Source: Rhizobium nepotum 39/7
Lineage (GTDB): Bacteria > Pseudomonadota > Alphaproteobacteria > Rhizobiales > Rhizobiaceae
Assembly (NCBI RefSeq): GCF_000949865.1
Contig: NZ_JWJH01000020.1
Location: 88,420-152,419 of the forward strand
Reading direction: 5' to 3'
Length of the DNA stretch: 64,000 bases
The position numbers and the translations under genes were made by a program. Under the pieces are notes generated by a model. That model was not told the origin of the DNA, made no database searches, and saw only the letters and a program-made list of their open reading frames with translations. Positions 29,106 to 36,569 of this stretch are shown here, piece after piece (positions within the stretch are counted from its first letter, which is position 1; each line of letters begins with the position of its first letter).

Positions 29106-29842
29106 GTCTTACCCCCTTTGATCAATCAAAGCGGGGGACAGATGTGCCGGAAGCCGATTAAGGGTTGCGTAAAATATCCGGTTAAGAAAACGGCTATTTC
29201 CAATGGTAGATTTACCCGAAGCGCCCTTGCATCAAACGGGATGCCGATCCGGGGACAGTCGGCCCCGGTTCCCGCCGTAGCCGGCGCTGAACCTCCTTCG
29301 GCTGCCCCGAGAACCGGTCTCGGCATGCGCGAATTCCCGCGCCCTCCTCGATATCGAGGACCACTATGCTGGGCGCTCCGATACGCTCTTCTTCACCACG
29401 GATGCGGTTCCCGCATTCGGATGGCCCACGGGTCCATTTTGAAGTCAAACGTGCTGTACGAGGCTCTATGCGCGCCCGTACAGCACGTTTAGCGGTTCAG
29501 ATGGGCCAAGATGCCCCTAAATCCATTTTCCCACCCTCACCGCCGAGCCTGCCAGCATGCTCGCTATGTCAACGCCCACGGGCGTCCTCCGCGGTGCTGC
29601 GGCCCTCCGGGTGACTGCCGCTGTGCGAGCCGACCGTCTTGGAGGCATCGGGACGGGGAACATCAAGCTTCCGCCCTACAGGCGGGTCCGATCCCCTCCG
29701 GAGGGATCGAACAGGGAACAGGCCCTTCACTCCAGAACTCCTAAAATTCTACCGATCCCGTTAACCGTCCCTCCGGCACAACTCAACCATTCCGCGTTAT
29801 TGCCTGGGCTCGATTCTCACGCTGTGATAAAAGGAAAGGGTA
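29106..29842. other. gene-free 737-base region
   Basis: No convincing coding frame on either strand. It holds the long inverted repeat at 29447-29490 and a near-palindrome around CCCTCCGGAGGG (about 29694-29709). Together with a relaxase gene elsewhere in the island, this is a candidate place for a transfer origin or a regulatory RNA, but no nic-site consensus is recognised. Confidence 0.4.
29447..29490. repeat. 14-base perfect inverted repeat with 16-base loop
   Basis: The arms AAACGTGCTGTACG and CGTACAGCACGTTT are exact complements. Downstream there is no T-run beyond GTTT, so a terminator is possible but not typical. Transfer origins often carry such a hairpin beside the nick site, which is an alternative reading. 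Confidence 0.6.
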
Positions 29843-30112
29843 GTGAAAACAGAGGCGAAAGGCGCTCCGATGCAGGTCACCACAACAACCATTCCGGGAT
29901 TGACGTTCTCCGTTCAAGTCGAGGAAGTTAATCACCGTGACCAGTTTGGCGGCCTCATTTGTTACCTTGCTTCGCTCTACCGGCTCGATCCCAAGACCTC
30001 GGCCCGACACCTTGTCCGGCGTTCCCGCATCCCGGGCACTGCCGACGACATGAAACGTGAATTTCAACAGGGCGGCATCAAGGCATTCCGTCGCCTCGAA
30101 GCCACGGCCTGA
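29843..30112 (+). CDS. small hypothetical protein
   Basis: 89 residues from GTG at 29843 (AAGGAAAGGG site), or 80 from the ATG at 29870. Soluble, with a basic C-terminal half (TSARHLVRRSRIPG, DMKREFQQGGIKAFRRLE). No family recognised. It is followed 15 bases later by a tiny membrane-protein gene in the same direction, suggesting one transcript. Confidence 0.55.
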   Translation: MKTEAKGAPMQVTTTTIPGLTFSVQVEEVNHRDQFGGLICYLASLYRLDPKTSARHLVRRSRIPGTADDMKREFQQGGIKAFRRLEATA

Positions 30113-30127
30113 AAGAAGGAAACGCCA

Positions 30128-30295
30128 ATGATCGCACTCCGCATCCTCTCCCTGCCACTCGCCATGGCAGCCTTCACCGTCCTTTACGTCGTCGCCACCA
30201 AGGTCCCCGAAGCCATCGAGATGACGAATATCATCCTTTGGCTCTTCCTGCCTGCGGTACTCATCGCAAAGGGCGCGAGACGCATTTGGAAGTGA
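30128..30295 (+). CDS. 55-residue membrane protein
   Basis: A frame of 55 codons with a GAAGGAAAC ribosome binding site. The sequence begins MIALRILSLPLAMAAFTVLY, followed by VVATKV, then a second hydrophobic helix TNIILWLFLPAVLIA and a basic end KGARRIWK. Two membrane helices are predicted by eye. It probably shares a transcript with the upstream 89-residue gene. The next 249 bases (30296-30544) are AT-rich and show no gene. Function unknown. Confidence 0.5.
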   Translation: MIALRILSLPLAMAAFTVLYVVATKVPEAIEMTNIILWLFLPAVLIAKGARRIWK

Positions 30296-30544
30296 AATAT
30301 TTTTCCAAGACTTCATCAGTTCGGAACCGCATTCGCGTCCGCCTCGCCATAATTGAATAACTCAGAGGGTGGCGGAGCCTTCAATTAACTCGAAATCAAA
30401 GAACTCGATCCAATTTTGGCCGAACGAGTTCTTTAATAAATTATTTCAATAGGTTAGCCGTCGACCGTATTGGATATTTTCCTTCGTTCTGTATGCTGGA
30501 CCTCGTCACAGCGACAGACTTAGTCACGAACATGGAGAGAAAAT

Positions 30545-30790
30545 GTGAGGAATACGAACATCGCGGTAATCGATGAAGAGACGCGCAAGGAGCGGATTGC
30601 TCAGGCTTGGCACTACATGGTGCCGATTAACCCTATGCCGTTGGAAGAGATGGAGGCGGCGCTCGGTATGGTCGCCTATTCTACCATCAACGCTATCTCG
30701 GTCGAGGAACTGGGTTTCCTCGGGCGGACGATGCTTGTCTACGGTGACTCGCGAGCCCGTGAGGCAATGTCGGGGTTCGAGGAGGAGTGA
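30545..30790 (+). CDS. small hypothetical protein
   Basis: 81 residues starting at GTG 30545, with GGAGAG 7 bases upstream (an ATG two bases earlier is followed at once by a stop). Acidic and helical: MPLEEMEAALGMVAYSTINA, SRAREAMSGFEEE. Not recognised. First in a run of four small same-strand genes (30545-31807) of the kind common on rhizobial plasmids and ICEs. Confidence 0.55.
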   Translation: MRNTNIAVIDEETRKERIAQAWHYMVPINPMPLEEMEAALGMVAYSTINAISVEELGFLGRTMLVYGDSRAREAMSGFEEE

Positions 30791-30831
30791 TCAACCAAGT
30801 CGAACTCAACATCAGCAAAAGGAGCAAAGAT

Positions 30832-31065
30832 ATGGAGTTATATGTAATGCCTTGGAAACCCGACGCCGACGTATACGGCGAAGCTGCCGGAATGATGTGT
30901 GACGGCCGCGTGTTGGACCTTGTCGTAACCCATGGCGACGGAGTGTTCACGTGGGAAGTCGTAGACGGCTGCGACTCCCTCGCCGGCGACACCGCCACCA
31001 GCGCCGCCGAGGCCCGTCGCGCTGCCGAGGCAGCCGGCCGCCGCGCATTCATCCGCGCTGCCTGA
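30832..31065 (+). CDS. small hypothetical protein
   Basis: 77 residues from the ATG at 30832, chosen because AAAGGAG lies 7 bases upstream; a longer frame starts at 30787. The sequence has a beta-rich first half (MELYVMPWKPDADVYGEA, VVTHGDGVFTWEVVDG) and an alanine-rich helical end (AAEARRAAEAAGRRAFIRAA). Its end is followed by two operator-like palindromes. Function unknown. Confidence 0.55.
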   Translation: MELYVMPWKPDADVYGEAAGMMCDGRVLDLVVTHGDGVFTWEVVDGCDSLAGDTATSAAEARRAAEAAGRRAFIRAA

Positions 31066-31072
31066 CAGAATA

Positions 31073-31125
31073 TCTCACGGCGTGATTTTTTATTTGCCGC
31101 CAATCTCACGCCGTGAGACTATAAA
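31073..31125 (+). promoter_or_regulatory. paired TCACG-N-CGTGA operators with promoter
   Basis: Two palindromes with the same core. TCACG-G-CGTGA lies at 31075-31085 and the longer TCTCACG-C-CGTGAGA at 31104-31118, with centres 31 bases apart (about three helix turns). The second lies directly before a TATAAA (31120-31125) that fits a -10 box, with TTGCCG at 31094-31099 as a possible -35 (20-base spacer, longer than usual). A repressor bound there would block transcription of the 31153 gene. Confidence 0.6.
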
Positions 31126-31152
31126 CATAGATCGAAAACATGAGGTAACAGA

Positions 31153-31482
31153 ATGGATTTCAGCACTTGGAAAACCCTCGATCCCGTCGAGGACATCGCC
31201 TACAAGCTCGGCTTCGACATCGGCAGTTGCCGAAGCTGGGACGACTACAGCAGCCGCTTCCAAACGGCCAACGACAGGGATGTCGGCCATCTGGTAAAGA
31301 GAGCCAGGGAAATCGCCGGCGTCCTTTCGACAGGTGAACTCCCCGTACTACAAGCGCTGCTGCACGCCGCCGACTTCTCCCGGCAGGCCGACGAGATTGC
31401 CGAAGAACGCACCTGGAGGCGTCTCGACTATACCCATGGCGACAACGCCACCGCCGTCGCCCTCGCGATTCTGCGGCGGTAG
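31153..31482 (+). CDS. small hypothetical protein
   Basis: 109 residues, soluble and helical, with MDFSTWKTLDPVEDIAYKLG at the start and AADFSRQADEIAEERTWRRL near the end. Family not recognised. It is directly downstream of a pair of palindromic operator-like sites, so it is probably tightly repressed by an element-encoded regulator. The next gene starts 4 bases after its stop, so both are likely co-transcribed. Confidence 0.6.
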   Translation: MDFSTWKTLDPVEDIAYKLGFDIGSCRSWDDYSSRFQTANDRDVGHLVKRAREIAGVLSTGELPVLQALLHAADFSRQADEIAEERTWRRLDYTHGDNATAVALAILRR

Positions 31483-31486
31483 CACG

Positions 31487-31807
31487 ATGGCCGACGTCGT
31501 ACAGGACCACAAGAAGCGCCAGGCAGCGTATGCGGCGAGGAACAGGCGGAAGGCCAAGGCCCTCCGCCGCCCCGACGCCCGCGCCGTTGCTGATGCCTAC
31601 ATGTCAGCCGTCGAGGGCGGCGGCTTGGAGCGGATGATGCGCGTCTACATCGGCAAGCTCGCGCCGGACTGCGACATTGACGCCCGAACTCGCGATGCCG
31701 TCGAACTGGTGCGGCAGGTGGCTGTCCTGGTCCTTCTCGACAAGGGCTACGACCTTGCGCAGATTAGGGACAAGCTCGCATCCGTAGGTAACCGTGAGCG
31801 CGAATGA
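31487..31807 (+). CDS. small hypothetical protein
   Basis: 106 residues from ATG 31487. It has a very basic N-terminus (DHKKRQAAYAARNRRKAKAL) that could contact nucleic acid, followed by a helical domain (AVADAYMSAVEGGGLERMMR, ELVRQVAVLVLLDKGYDLAQ). No family recognised. Coupled to the 31153 gene by a 4-base gap. After it comes a 622-base stretch without a clear protein gene, leading to the reverse transcriptase. Confidence 0.55.
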   Translation: MADVVQDHKKRQAAYAARNRRKAKALRRPDARAVADAYMSAVEGGGLERMMRVYIGKLAPDCDIDARTRDAVELVRQVAVLVLLDKGYDLAQIRDKLASVGNRERE

Positions 31808-31889
31808 AGATTTGCGTTGAATTTTGTTTATATCCACTGTGCTCAATTGACACGCTAAAGCTGTAAACCTACCTTCCGGTTCTGGACTA

Positions 31890-32015
31890 TGGCAGGACTC
31901 GCGGCGGGCGTCATTTCCGTCGGGACCGAGGGTCAATGCCACGGCGATGCGACAACGAGAGTTGCCGTACGCGTCGCGCGGAACGGGCCGCAAGGTCACG
32001 CTGCGGGGAACAGGA
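31890..32015 (+). repeat. 126-bp direct repeat, copy A, upstream of reverse transcriptase
   Basis: Identical over 126 bases to 32259-32384. It can fold: TTCCG/CGGAA arms enclose a GACC-GAG-GGTC hairpin and a CAAC-GAGA-GTTG hairpin with a GNRA tetraloop, the latter extended by GCGA/TCGC. No convincing protein frame uses both copies. Candidate structured RNA. Confidence 0.8.
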
Positions 32016-32180
32016 CCGACACGTCCGAGACAATAACATTAGCTGTAACCTTTACCATCAAGGGTACCTGTTGGACGGCTAGTAGCATTTATTTCACGGG
32101 CGGGGCGGAGCCGGCGGCGTCTTCGCGCTTGCCAAGGGGGCGAAAAAGCCTAGCCTTGACGGGATGAGAGGACAACGATC

Positions 32181-32246
32181 ATGACATGCAAAAACGTGCC
32201 AACTCGGCGCGGACCAATCGGGGAAGACGTAGTTCTCGGACTCTGA
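32181..32246 (+). CDS. possible 21-residue leader peptide
   Basis: A short frame MTCKNVPTRRGPIGEDVVLG(L) preceded by GAGAGGACAACGATC, a good ribosome binding site at normal spacing. It lies between the two 126-bp repeats and 183 bases before the reverse transcriptase start. It could be a leader peptide or chance. Confidence 0.25.
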   Translation: MTCKNVPTRRGPIGEDVVLGL

Positions 32247-32258
32247 TTGGGCTGTCTC

Positions 32259-32384
32259 TGGCAGGACTCGCGGCGGGCGTCATTTCCGTCGGGACCGAGG
32301 GTCAATGCCACGGCGATGCGACAACGAGAGTTGCCGTACGCGTCGCGCGGAACGGGCCGCAAGGTCACGCTGCGGGGAACAGGA
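32259..32384 (+). repeat. 126-bp direct repeat, copy B, adjacent to reverse transcriptase start
   Basis: Exact second copy, offset by 369 bases. It ends 45 bases before the chosen start of the reverse transcriptase gene, so it lies in that gene's leader. Perfect identity implies a recent duplication or continuing copying/gene conversion. Confidence 0.8.
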
Positions 32385-32429
32385 ACCGTCGGACGGGTCA
32401 GGCTTACCAACAGGACCCTAAGGACGACC

Positions 32430-33731
32430 TTGACATCACCGCTTCTCAAAGCAGTTTGGAAACAAGACAATATCGAAAATGCCTGGCGCGTTATCCAGGA
32501 GAACGCGCGGACTTCACAGTCCGAAGAGGTGCGTAAAGAAATTGCGGACTTTGCCGAAGAGTCTGGCACTAAGATTCGGTCTCTATGTTACAGATTGTCC
32601 CGCGGGAAATTCGAGTTCGGGGAATCAAAAGGAATCCCTCTACCGAAGGTCGACGCCCGGGGGCGAAGGACAGGCAAATTTCGACCATTGGTCCTTGCTT
32701 CGGTCGAAGCGCGAATTGTTCAACGGGCGGTCCTTAATGTCCTTTTGACTGTGCCTGGCATCAAAGCATTCGTGGAGACGCCACATAGCTTCGGCGGGCT
32801 CAGACGTAAGGCTAAGGACAATGAAGATCGAAGAGACAACCCGACTGCTGTGCCTGCTGCGATAAAGGAAGCTCTGGCGTCCATAGGGTCTGGTGCACAC
32901 TTCTACGCCGCCGCAGATATACGCTCATTCTTCACCAGGATATCGAAGACACGCACGCTCGCGATAATTCGCACCGCCATTAGCGACGAAAAATTCCTTG
33001 CCTTCATCGAGAAAGCCGTAACAACCGAGCTCTCAAATATGGCTCTGCTCCGCGAGAAGGCGAGCGACTTCCCAATTCACGATATAGGTGTAGCGCAGGG
33101 TAACTCTCTCTCTCCACTGTTGGGCAATATCATCCTTGCAGACTTCGATCAAAGGATGAACGTCGGAGACTGTCGTTGCATCAGGTACATCGATGACTTC
33201 CTAATCTTAGCGCCGACGGCGAAAGCTGCCAACGCCAGGCTTAGGAAGGCGACCGCTATCCTGGCAGACTTAGGAATGGAATTGTCGCCCGAGAAATCAT
33301 CGACGGGTGCGGTTTCGATCAAGTCTGGCTTCGTGTTTCTGGGAGTGGAAGTCAAGCCAGGTATCATCCGACCTTGCACATCCGCGCAGAACCGCTTCTT
33401 ATCGTCATTGGAAACCACGTTCTCCGAAAGCAAGAAGGCGCTTTTTGCCGTAAAGGATGGAAAGCAACTGAAGAAAATCAACACGGTCACCGGAACACTG
33501 AAACGTGTGGAAGGGATTATAGACGGGTGGGGAAAGCACTACTGGTTTTGCAACGACCTACCTTTGTTTCGTGAAATTGACCGAAAAGTGGACGATCTAG
33601 TCCGTGATTTTCTCGGGGTCTACCGGAGCGCTCGCGAAAAGGTACCCAAGGCACTGCAGCGCTCCATGCTCGGGTTACCGTCGCTTGAAGAACAGGAAAG
33701 AAAACCCTTCTCGTATCCAAAAAGCCCATAG
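32430..33731 (+). CDS. orphan reverse transcriptase
   Basis: A 433-residue RNA-directed DNA polymerase counted from TTG 32430 (AAGGA site 5 bases upstream). The frame is open further upstream through repeat copy B, so the start is uncertain. RT motifs in order are KFRPLVLASVEARIVQRAVL, a PHSFGG turn, AADIRSFFTRIS (first catalytic Asp), IGVAQGNSLSPLLGNIIL, the YIDD box at residues 253-256 and FVFLGVEVKPG. A short thumb/maturase-like end contains GWGKHYWF. There is no endonuclease domain, no intron domain V downstream, and no retron-type msr/msd recognised. Many such RTs are phage-defence systems. The duplicated leader is unusual. Confidence 0.88.
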   Translation: MTSPLLKAVWKQDNIENAWRVIQENARTSQSEEVRKEIADFAEESGTKIRSLCYRLSRGKFEFGESKGIPLPKVDARGRRTGKFRPLVLASVEARIVQRAVLNVLLTVPGIKAFVETPHSFGGLRRKAKDNEDRRDNPTAVPAAIKEALASIGSGAHFYAAADIRSFFTRISKTRTLAIIRTAISDEKFLAFIEKAVTTELSNMALLREKASDFPIHDIGVAQGNSLSPLLGNIILADFDQRMNVGDCRCIRYIDDFLILAPTAKAANARLRKATAILADLGMELSPEKSSTGAVSIKSGFVFLGVEVKPGIIRPCTSAQNRFLSSLETTFSESKKALFAVKDGKQLKKINTVTGTLKRVEGIIDGWGKHYWFCNDLPLFREIDRKVDDLVRDFLGVYRSAREKVPKALQRSMLGLPSLEEQERKPFSYPKSP

Positions 33732-33741
33732 AGAAAGCCCT

Positions 33742-34083
33742 CTAGTAAACGACAATTTTGTGCCAGACCGTGCGGGCGGGATCAACGTAGTCGGAATCTC
33801 GAGAAGGGCATGCTTGCGTCTTTATAGCGACTTCGTACGAACCCTTGCCAGGGTTACCGTAGAGGTTTCCCCCGTTTGGTCCCCCACGTCGAAAGGCGAA
33901 CCCTCTAGGATATTCGACGGACCAGCGACCTGCACAGTCGGGGTGCATAATGACCGCCATTGCGATGTCCACTTGATGAACGCCTCGATTAGCCCGACCA
34001 GCGGGAAAGCGAAAGGTTTCGGCCGACGCGCTTCCCGCGATCAATGCGGCCAGCACGGCAGCAGCGACGTTGATCGTTTTCAT
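33742..34083 (-). CDS. small secreted protein, last gene of mobilisation operon
   Basis: 113 residues with a signal peptide (MKTINVAAAVLAALIAGSASA). The mature protein is basic and aromatic (ETFRFPAGRANRGVHQVDIA, RGFAFRRGGPNGGN) with two Cys. Not recognised. Its start overlaps the stop of the 81-residue membrane-protein gene by 4 bases, so it belongs to the relaxase-DotA/TraY operon. It converges on the reverse transcriptase gene with 10 bases between the stops. Confidence 0.65.
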   Translation of the reverse strand: MKTINVAAAVLAALIAGSASAETFRFPAGRANRGVHQVDIAMAVIMHPDCAGRWSVEYPRGFAFRRGGPNGGNLYGNPGKGSYEVAIKTQACPSRDSDYVDPARTVWHKIVVY

Positions 34084-34325
34084 TCCGCGCTCGTCCCCTT
34101 ACCGCCGACTGTATAAGAGCCAGGGCGTTCTATCCAGGCCGCGATGCGATCTGGCAGAGACCAGATTTGCGCGAAACACCAAGTCACGACATGAAAGAGT
34201 ACCGCAGGCCACGCACAGAAAACTGTCAGCGTGAAGACCGACGCCGACAGGTGATGAAGCCCCGCCAGTCCGAAAGCTATCGCCAGCGACAATCCGCCAG
34301 CCGTCCATAGAAGCACCTGTTTCAT
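34080..34325 (-). CDS. 81-residue membrane protein sharing a motif with the DotA/TraY homologue
   Basis: Two hydrophobic helices (LLWTAGGLSLAIAFGLAGL and FTLTVFCAWPAVLFHVVTW), then a tail QIWSLPDRIAAWIERPGSY. The same phrase occurs near the C-terminus of the DotA/TraY homologue (QIWALPDRVLAWFGQSTSY), which suggests a shared origin or a shared binding partner. It overlaps the next gene by 4 bases and lies 4 bases after the 91-residue membrane-protein gene. Confidence 0.7.
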   Translation of the reverse strand: MKQVLLWTAGGLSLAIAFGLAGLHHLSASVFTLTVFCAWPAVLFHVVTWCFAQIWSLPDRIAAWIERPGSYTVGGKGTSAE

Positions 34326-34329
34326 GGCG

Positions 34330-34605
34330 TCAGCCTCTCCCGTAGGAACAGTGAATAAGCAGGAGCCACTGCGATTTCAGATAGCTCCATAGTTTGTGGT
34401 AGGCGACGGTCATCAGCACCAGCGTTGCGATAGCGGATGCGGTCAGTACGCTCTTTTCAATGCTTCCCTGAGTGACTTGTTGTCCGAATGCATCAATGAT
34501 CGGGAGCGCCTGTACGAACAGAAACCACAATACCATCAATAGAATGACCTCAATCGTGATGTTTCCCGCGCTCACCAATAGCGCTTGTTTCGTTTGTTTC
34601 TTCAA
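34330..34605 (-). CDS. 91-residue membrane protein
   Basis: Two membrane helices are visible (TIEVILLMVLWFLFVQALPI and VLTASAIATLVLMTVAYHKL), with a basic N-terminus MKKQTKQALL. Its start overlaps the stop of the DotA/TraY-like gene by 4 bases, so translation is coupled. No family recognised; probably a small accessory part of the same membrane complex, which is inference from the operon. Confidence 0.65.
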   Translation of the reverse strand: MKKQTKQALLVSAGNITIEVILLMVLWFLFVQALPIIDAFGQQVTQGSIEKSVLTASAIATLVLMTVAYHKLWSYLKSQWLLLIHCSYGRG

Positions 34606-36569
34606 TTCGGTTTCCCTCCCTTTTTCGAAAGCCCTGGAAGAATATTCTTGGGCATCATTCCGCGTCCGGCAACCGCTATCATTCCGCCGAACGCACCGGA
34701 AACGAGCCCGGATTCGCCGTAGGACGTGCTTTGGCCGAACCAGGCCAGAACGCGGTCAGGAAGAGCCCATATCTGCCCGTAGGTCTTGAGAACGACGTAC
34801 CAGATCATGTACGTCTGCCCGAAGGTCATCACGATGTAACCGGGAAGGCCGACAATGTGCCCGCCCGATTGCGCGAGGAAAGCGGTTGCCCACAGACGGT
34901 CCAGCATTCCGAGGATAGGATTAAAAACCCCATAGGCAGCGAACACCGCGAGCATGGCCAATGCCGGCCGCAGGAAGATATTGACGAGAAACAGAAGACC
35001 GAGCTTGACGCTGTCTCCCGCGAAATCATCGTTGCCATCGAGTTTCAGCCAGCGAAGGCACCAGATCGTCAGGGCAACCATCGCGTCCATCACGGAAACG
35101 AGCAGGGCCACGCCGGACACCAGCATGAAGACATGCGGCATTATGGGGATCACGTAGGCCCTGAGCGCACCCATGATCCACACAGGAATGATGGCGAACC
35201 TCGACCAGTCGAGGAAGTAGTCAATGGCCGCCGCTCCGAAGAACTCAGCGACCTTGTTGCCTGCAACTCCCGCGATCACACCACCCGCGGCGATGGCGGC
35301 GGAGACACCCGCCATCATCGCATGACCCGAGGAAACCAGAATGCCCATCTCATCACGAGGCTGCCCATCATCAGCGGACGTCGCGGCCCATTCGATGATC
35401 GAGCGCGATATCGGCGCGATGATCTTCGTGGCGGGGTCAGCAGTCTCGTCGCCGGCTGCCGCGAAATCGTTGGCGCTCAACGCCTGCCGTTCCGCTTCAC
35501 CCGACACCTGCAAGCGAAGCGCGTCGAACGCTATCTGGATCGCTTCAGCGAAGTCTCCGTCGATACGGGGCGGGGTATGTTCGGGCCGTTCGTTCGTCAT
35601 CGCCGTTGTGATTTCCGAAACCTGCGCCAGAGTGCTCCAGTACATACCCGTCGTCAGGAACCCCTGTTCACGTGCATCCCTTACAAGAGCGTCACGGGAT
35701 GCGGTCGCGACGATCTTCGCCTCTTCCTTTGCGGCTGCCGTCATCGCACGATCATAGGCGGCTCCCATTGAGCGGATGCGCTGGACGAGATCGGGCGATA
35801 GCACATTGGATGTCACCGCCTTCGCCGCAGCACCAGCGGACGATAGCCCGGAGGTTTCGGCGGCAAGCTGGGCATATCTGCCGGACTCCGCGCGGAAGGC
35901 GTTTACGAACACCTTTATAGCTTCCCGCCTTGCGTTCGAGAATGTGGCGCGATCATCAAGCGCACTGACGGAAAACTGGCCACAGGTGGGACCGTAAGCC
36001 CAGGTGATCCGCTTTTCGTATCCCAGAATGCCGAGACCGGATACATTTCCCTCGGGATCGGGCAGCCGCGCATTCCAACCCCAAAGACTGCCGGCCTGGT
36101 TGTAGACCGCCGCGCATACTTCGTGCCGCAGCACCATCGTCGCGATGCTCGACCCGTTCGAGGACGCGGGCGTAATGGTGACGCCTTCCTTCACGACGGT
36201 GGTGATGCCCGTATTCGACAGGGCATTACCGAGATTGATGCCGGGACGGGCAACGAAATCCCTTAGGAGGTAATGGACACTGGAAAAGCCAGTCTGCGGC
36301 GTCGGTATGAGTAGCCCGAGGCCCACGACAACGCGCAGCGGTGTCCATATCGTATGCCACCGTTCGCCGAGCGCCTGTCCGGTGCGGGCCGAGGCAACGA
36401 TTCCCTGAAGCGCTTGATAGGCAAAAAAGAGTCCGCCGAGGAAAAACAGAACCGAGTTGAAGACCTGGAGGACGCGGCCGTACATCGTCGTCGCCTCACT
36501 CGGCAACACCGCGTTGACAATCTGCCACGCGATATCGGTGGCCGGCGGTTCAGCTAACAGATCAATCAT
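34602..36569 (-). CDS. DotA/TraY-family membrane protein
   Basis: 655 residues. An N-terminal helix region (VLQVFNSVLFFLGGLFFAYQ) is followed by WHTIWTPLRVVVGLGLLIPT, a long extracytoplasmic domain of about 300 residues containing Cys pairs, and a cluster of four to five helices from about residue 415 on. This order (helix, WTPLR..GLGLL.P phrase, big loop, helix cluster) is typical of DotA of the Dot/Icm system and TraY of IncI plasmids, inner-membrane parts of type IVB secretion. No other type IVB genes are in the island. It overlaps its neighbours by 4 bases at each end. Confidence 0.82.
   Translation of the reverse strand: MIDLLAEPPATDIAWQIVNAVLPSEATTMYGRVLQVFNSVLFFLGGLFFAYQALQGIVASARTGQALGERWHTIWTPLRVVVGLGLLIPTPQTGFSSVHYLLRDFVARPGINLGNALSNTGITTVVKEGVTITPASSNGSSIATMVLRHEVCAAVYNQAGSLWGWNARLPDPEGNVSGLGILGYEKRITWAYGPTCGQFSVSALDDRATFSNARREAIKVFVNAFRAESGRYAQLAAETSGLSSAGAAAKAVTSNVLSPDLVQRIRSMGAAYDRAMTAAAKEEAKIVATASRDALVRDAREQGFLTTGMYWSTLAQVSEITTAMTNERPEHTPPRIDGDFAEAIQIAFDALRLQVSGEAERQALSANDFAAAGDETADPATKIIAPISRSIIEWAATSADDGQPRDEMGILVSSGHAMMAGVSAAIAAGGVIAGVAGNKVAEFFGAAAIDYFLDWSRFAIIPVWIMGALRAYVIPIMPHVFMLVSGVALLVSVMDAMVALTIWCLRWLKLDGNDDFAGDSVKLGLLFLVNIFLRPALAMLAVFAAYGVFNPILGMLDRLWATAFLAQSGGHIVGLPGYIVMTFGQTYMIWYVVLKTYGQIWALPDRVLAWFGQSTSYGESGLVSGAFGGMIAVAGRGMMPKNILPGLSKKGGKPN

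Noticed and set aside
31890..32384. Template/variable repeat pair of a diversity-generating retroelement
   Set aside because: The two 126-bp copies are identical, including every adenine, and neither lies at the 3' end of a lectin-like or Ig-like target gene.
31808..32429. Retron msr/msd
   Set aside because: No pair of flanking a1/a2 inverted repeats and no branching-G context recognised; the RT lacks the retron-specific C-terminal VTG motif as far as I can see.
31808..33731. Group II intron with maturase
   Set aside because: No domain V-like hairpin downstream of the RT, no recognisable 5' GTGYG boundary, and RT motifs differ from the usual maturase phrases.
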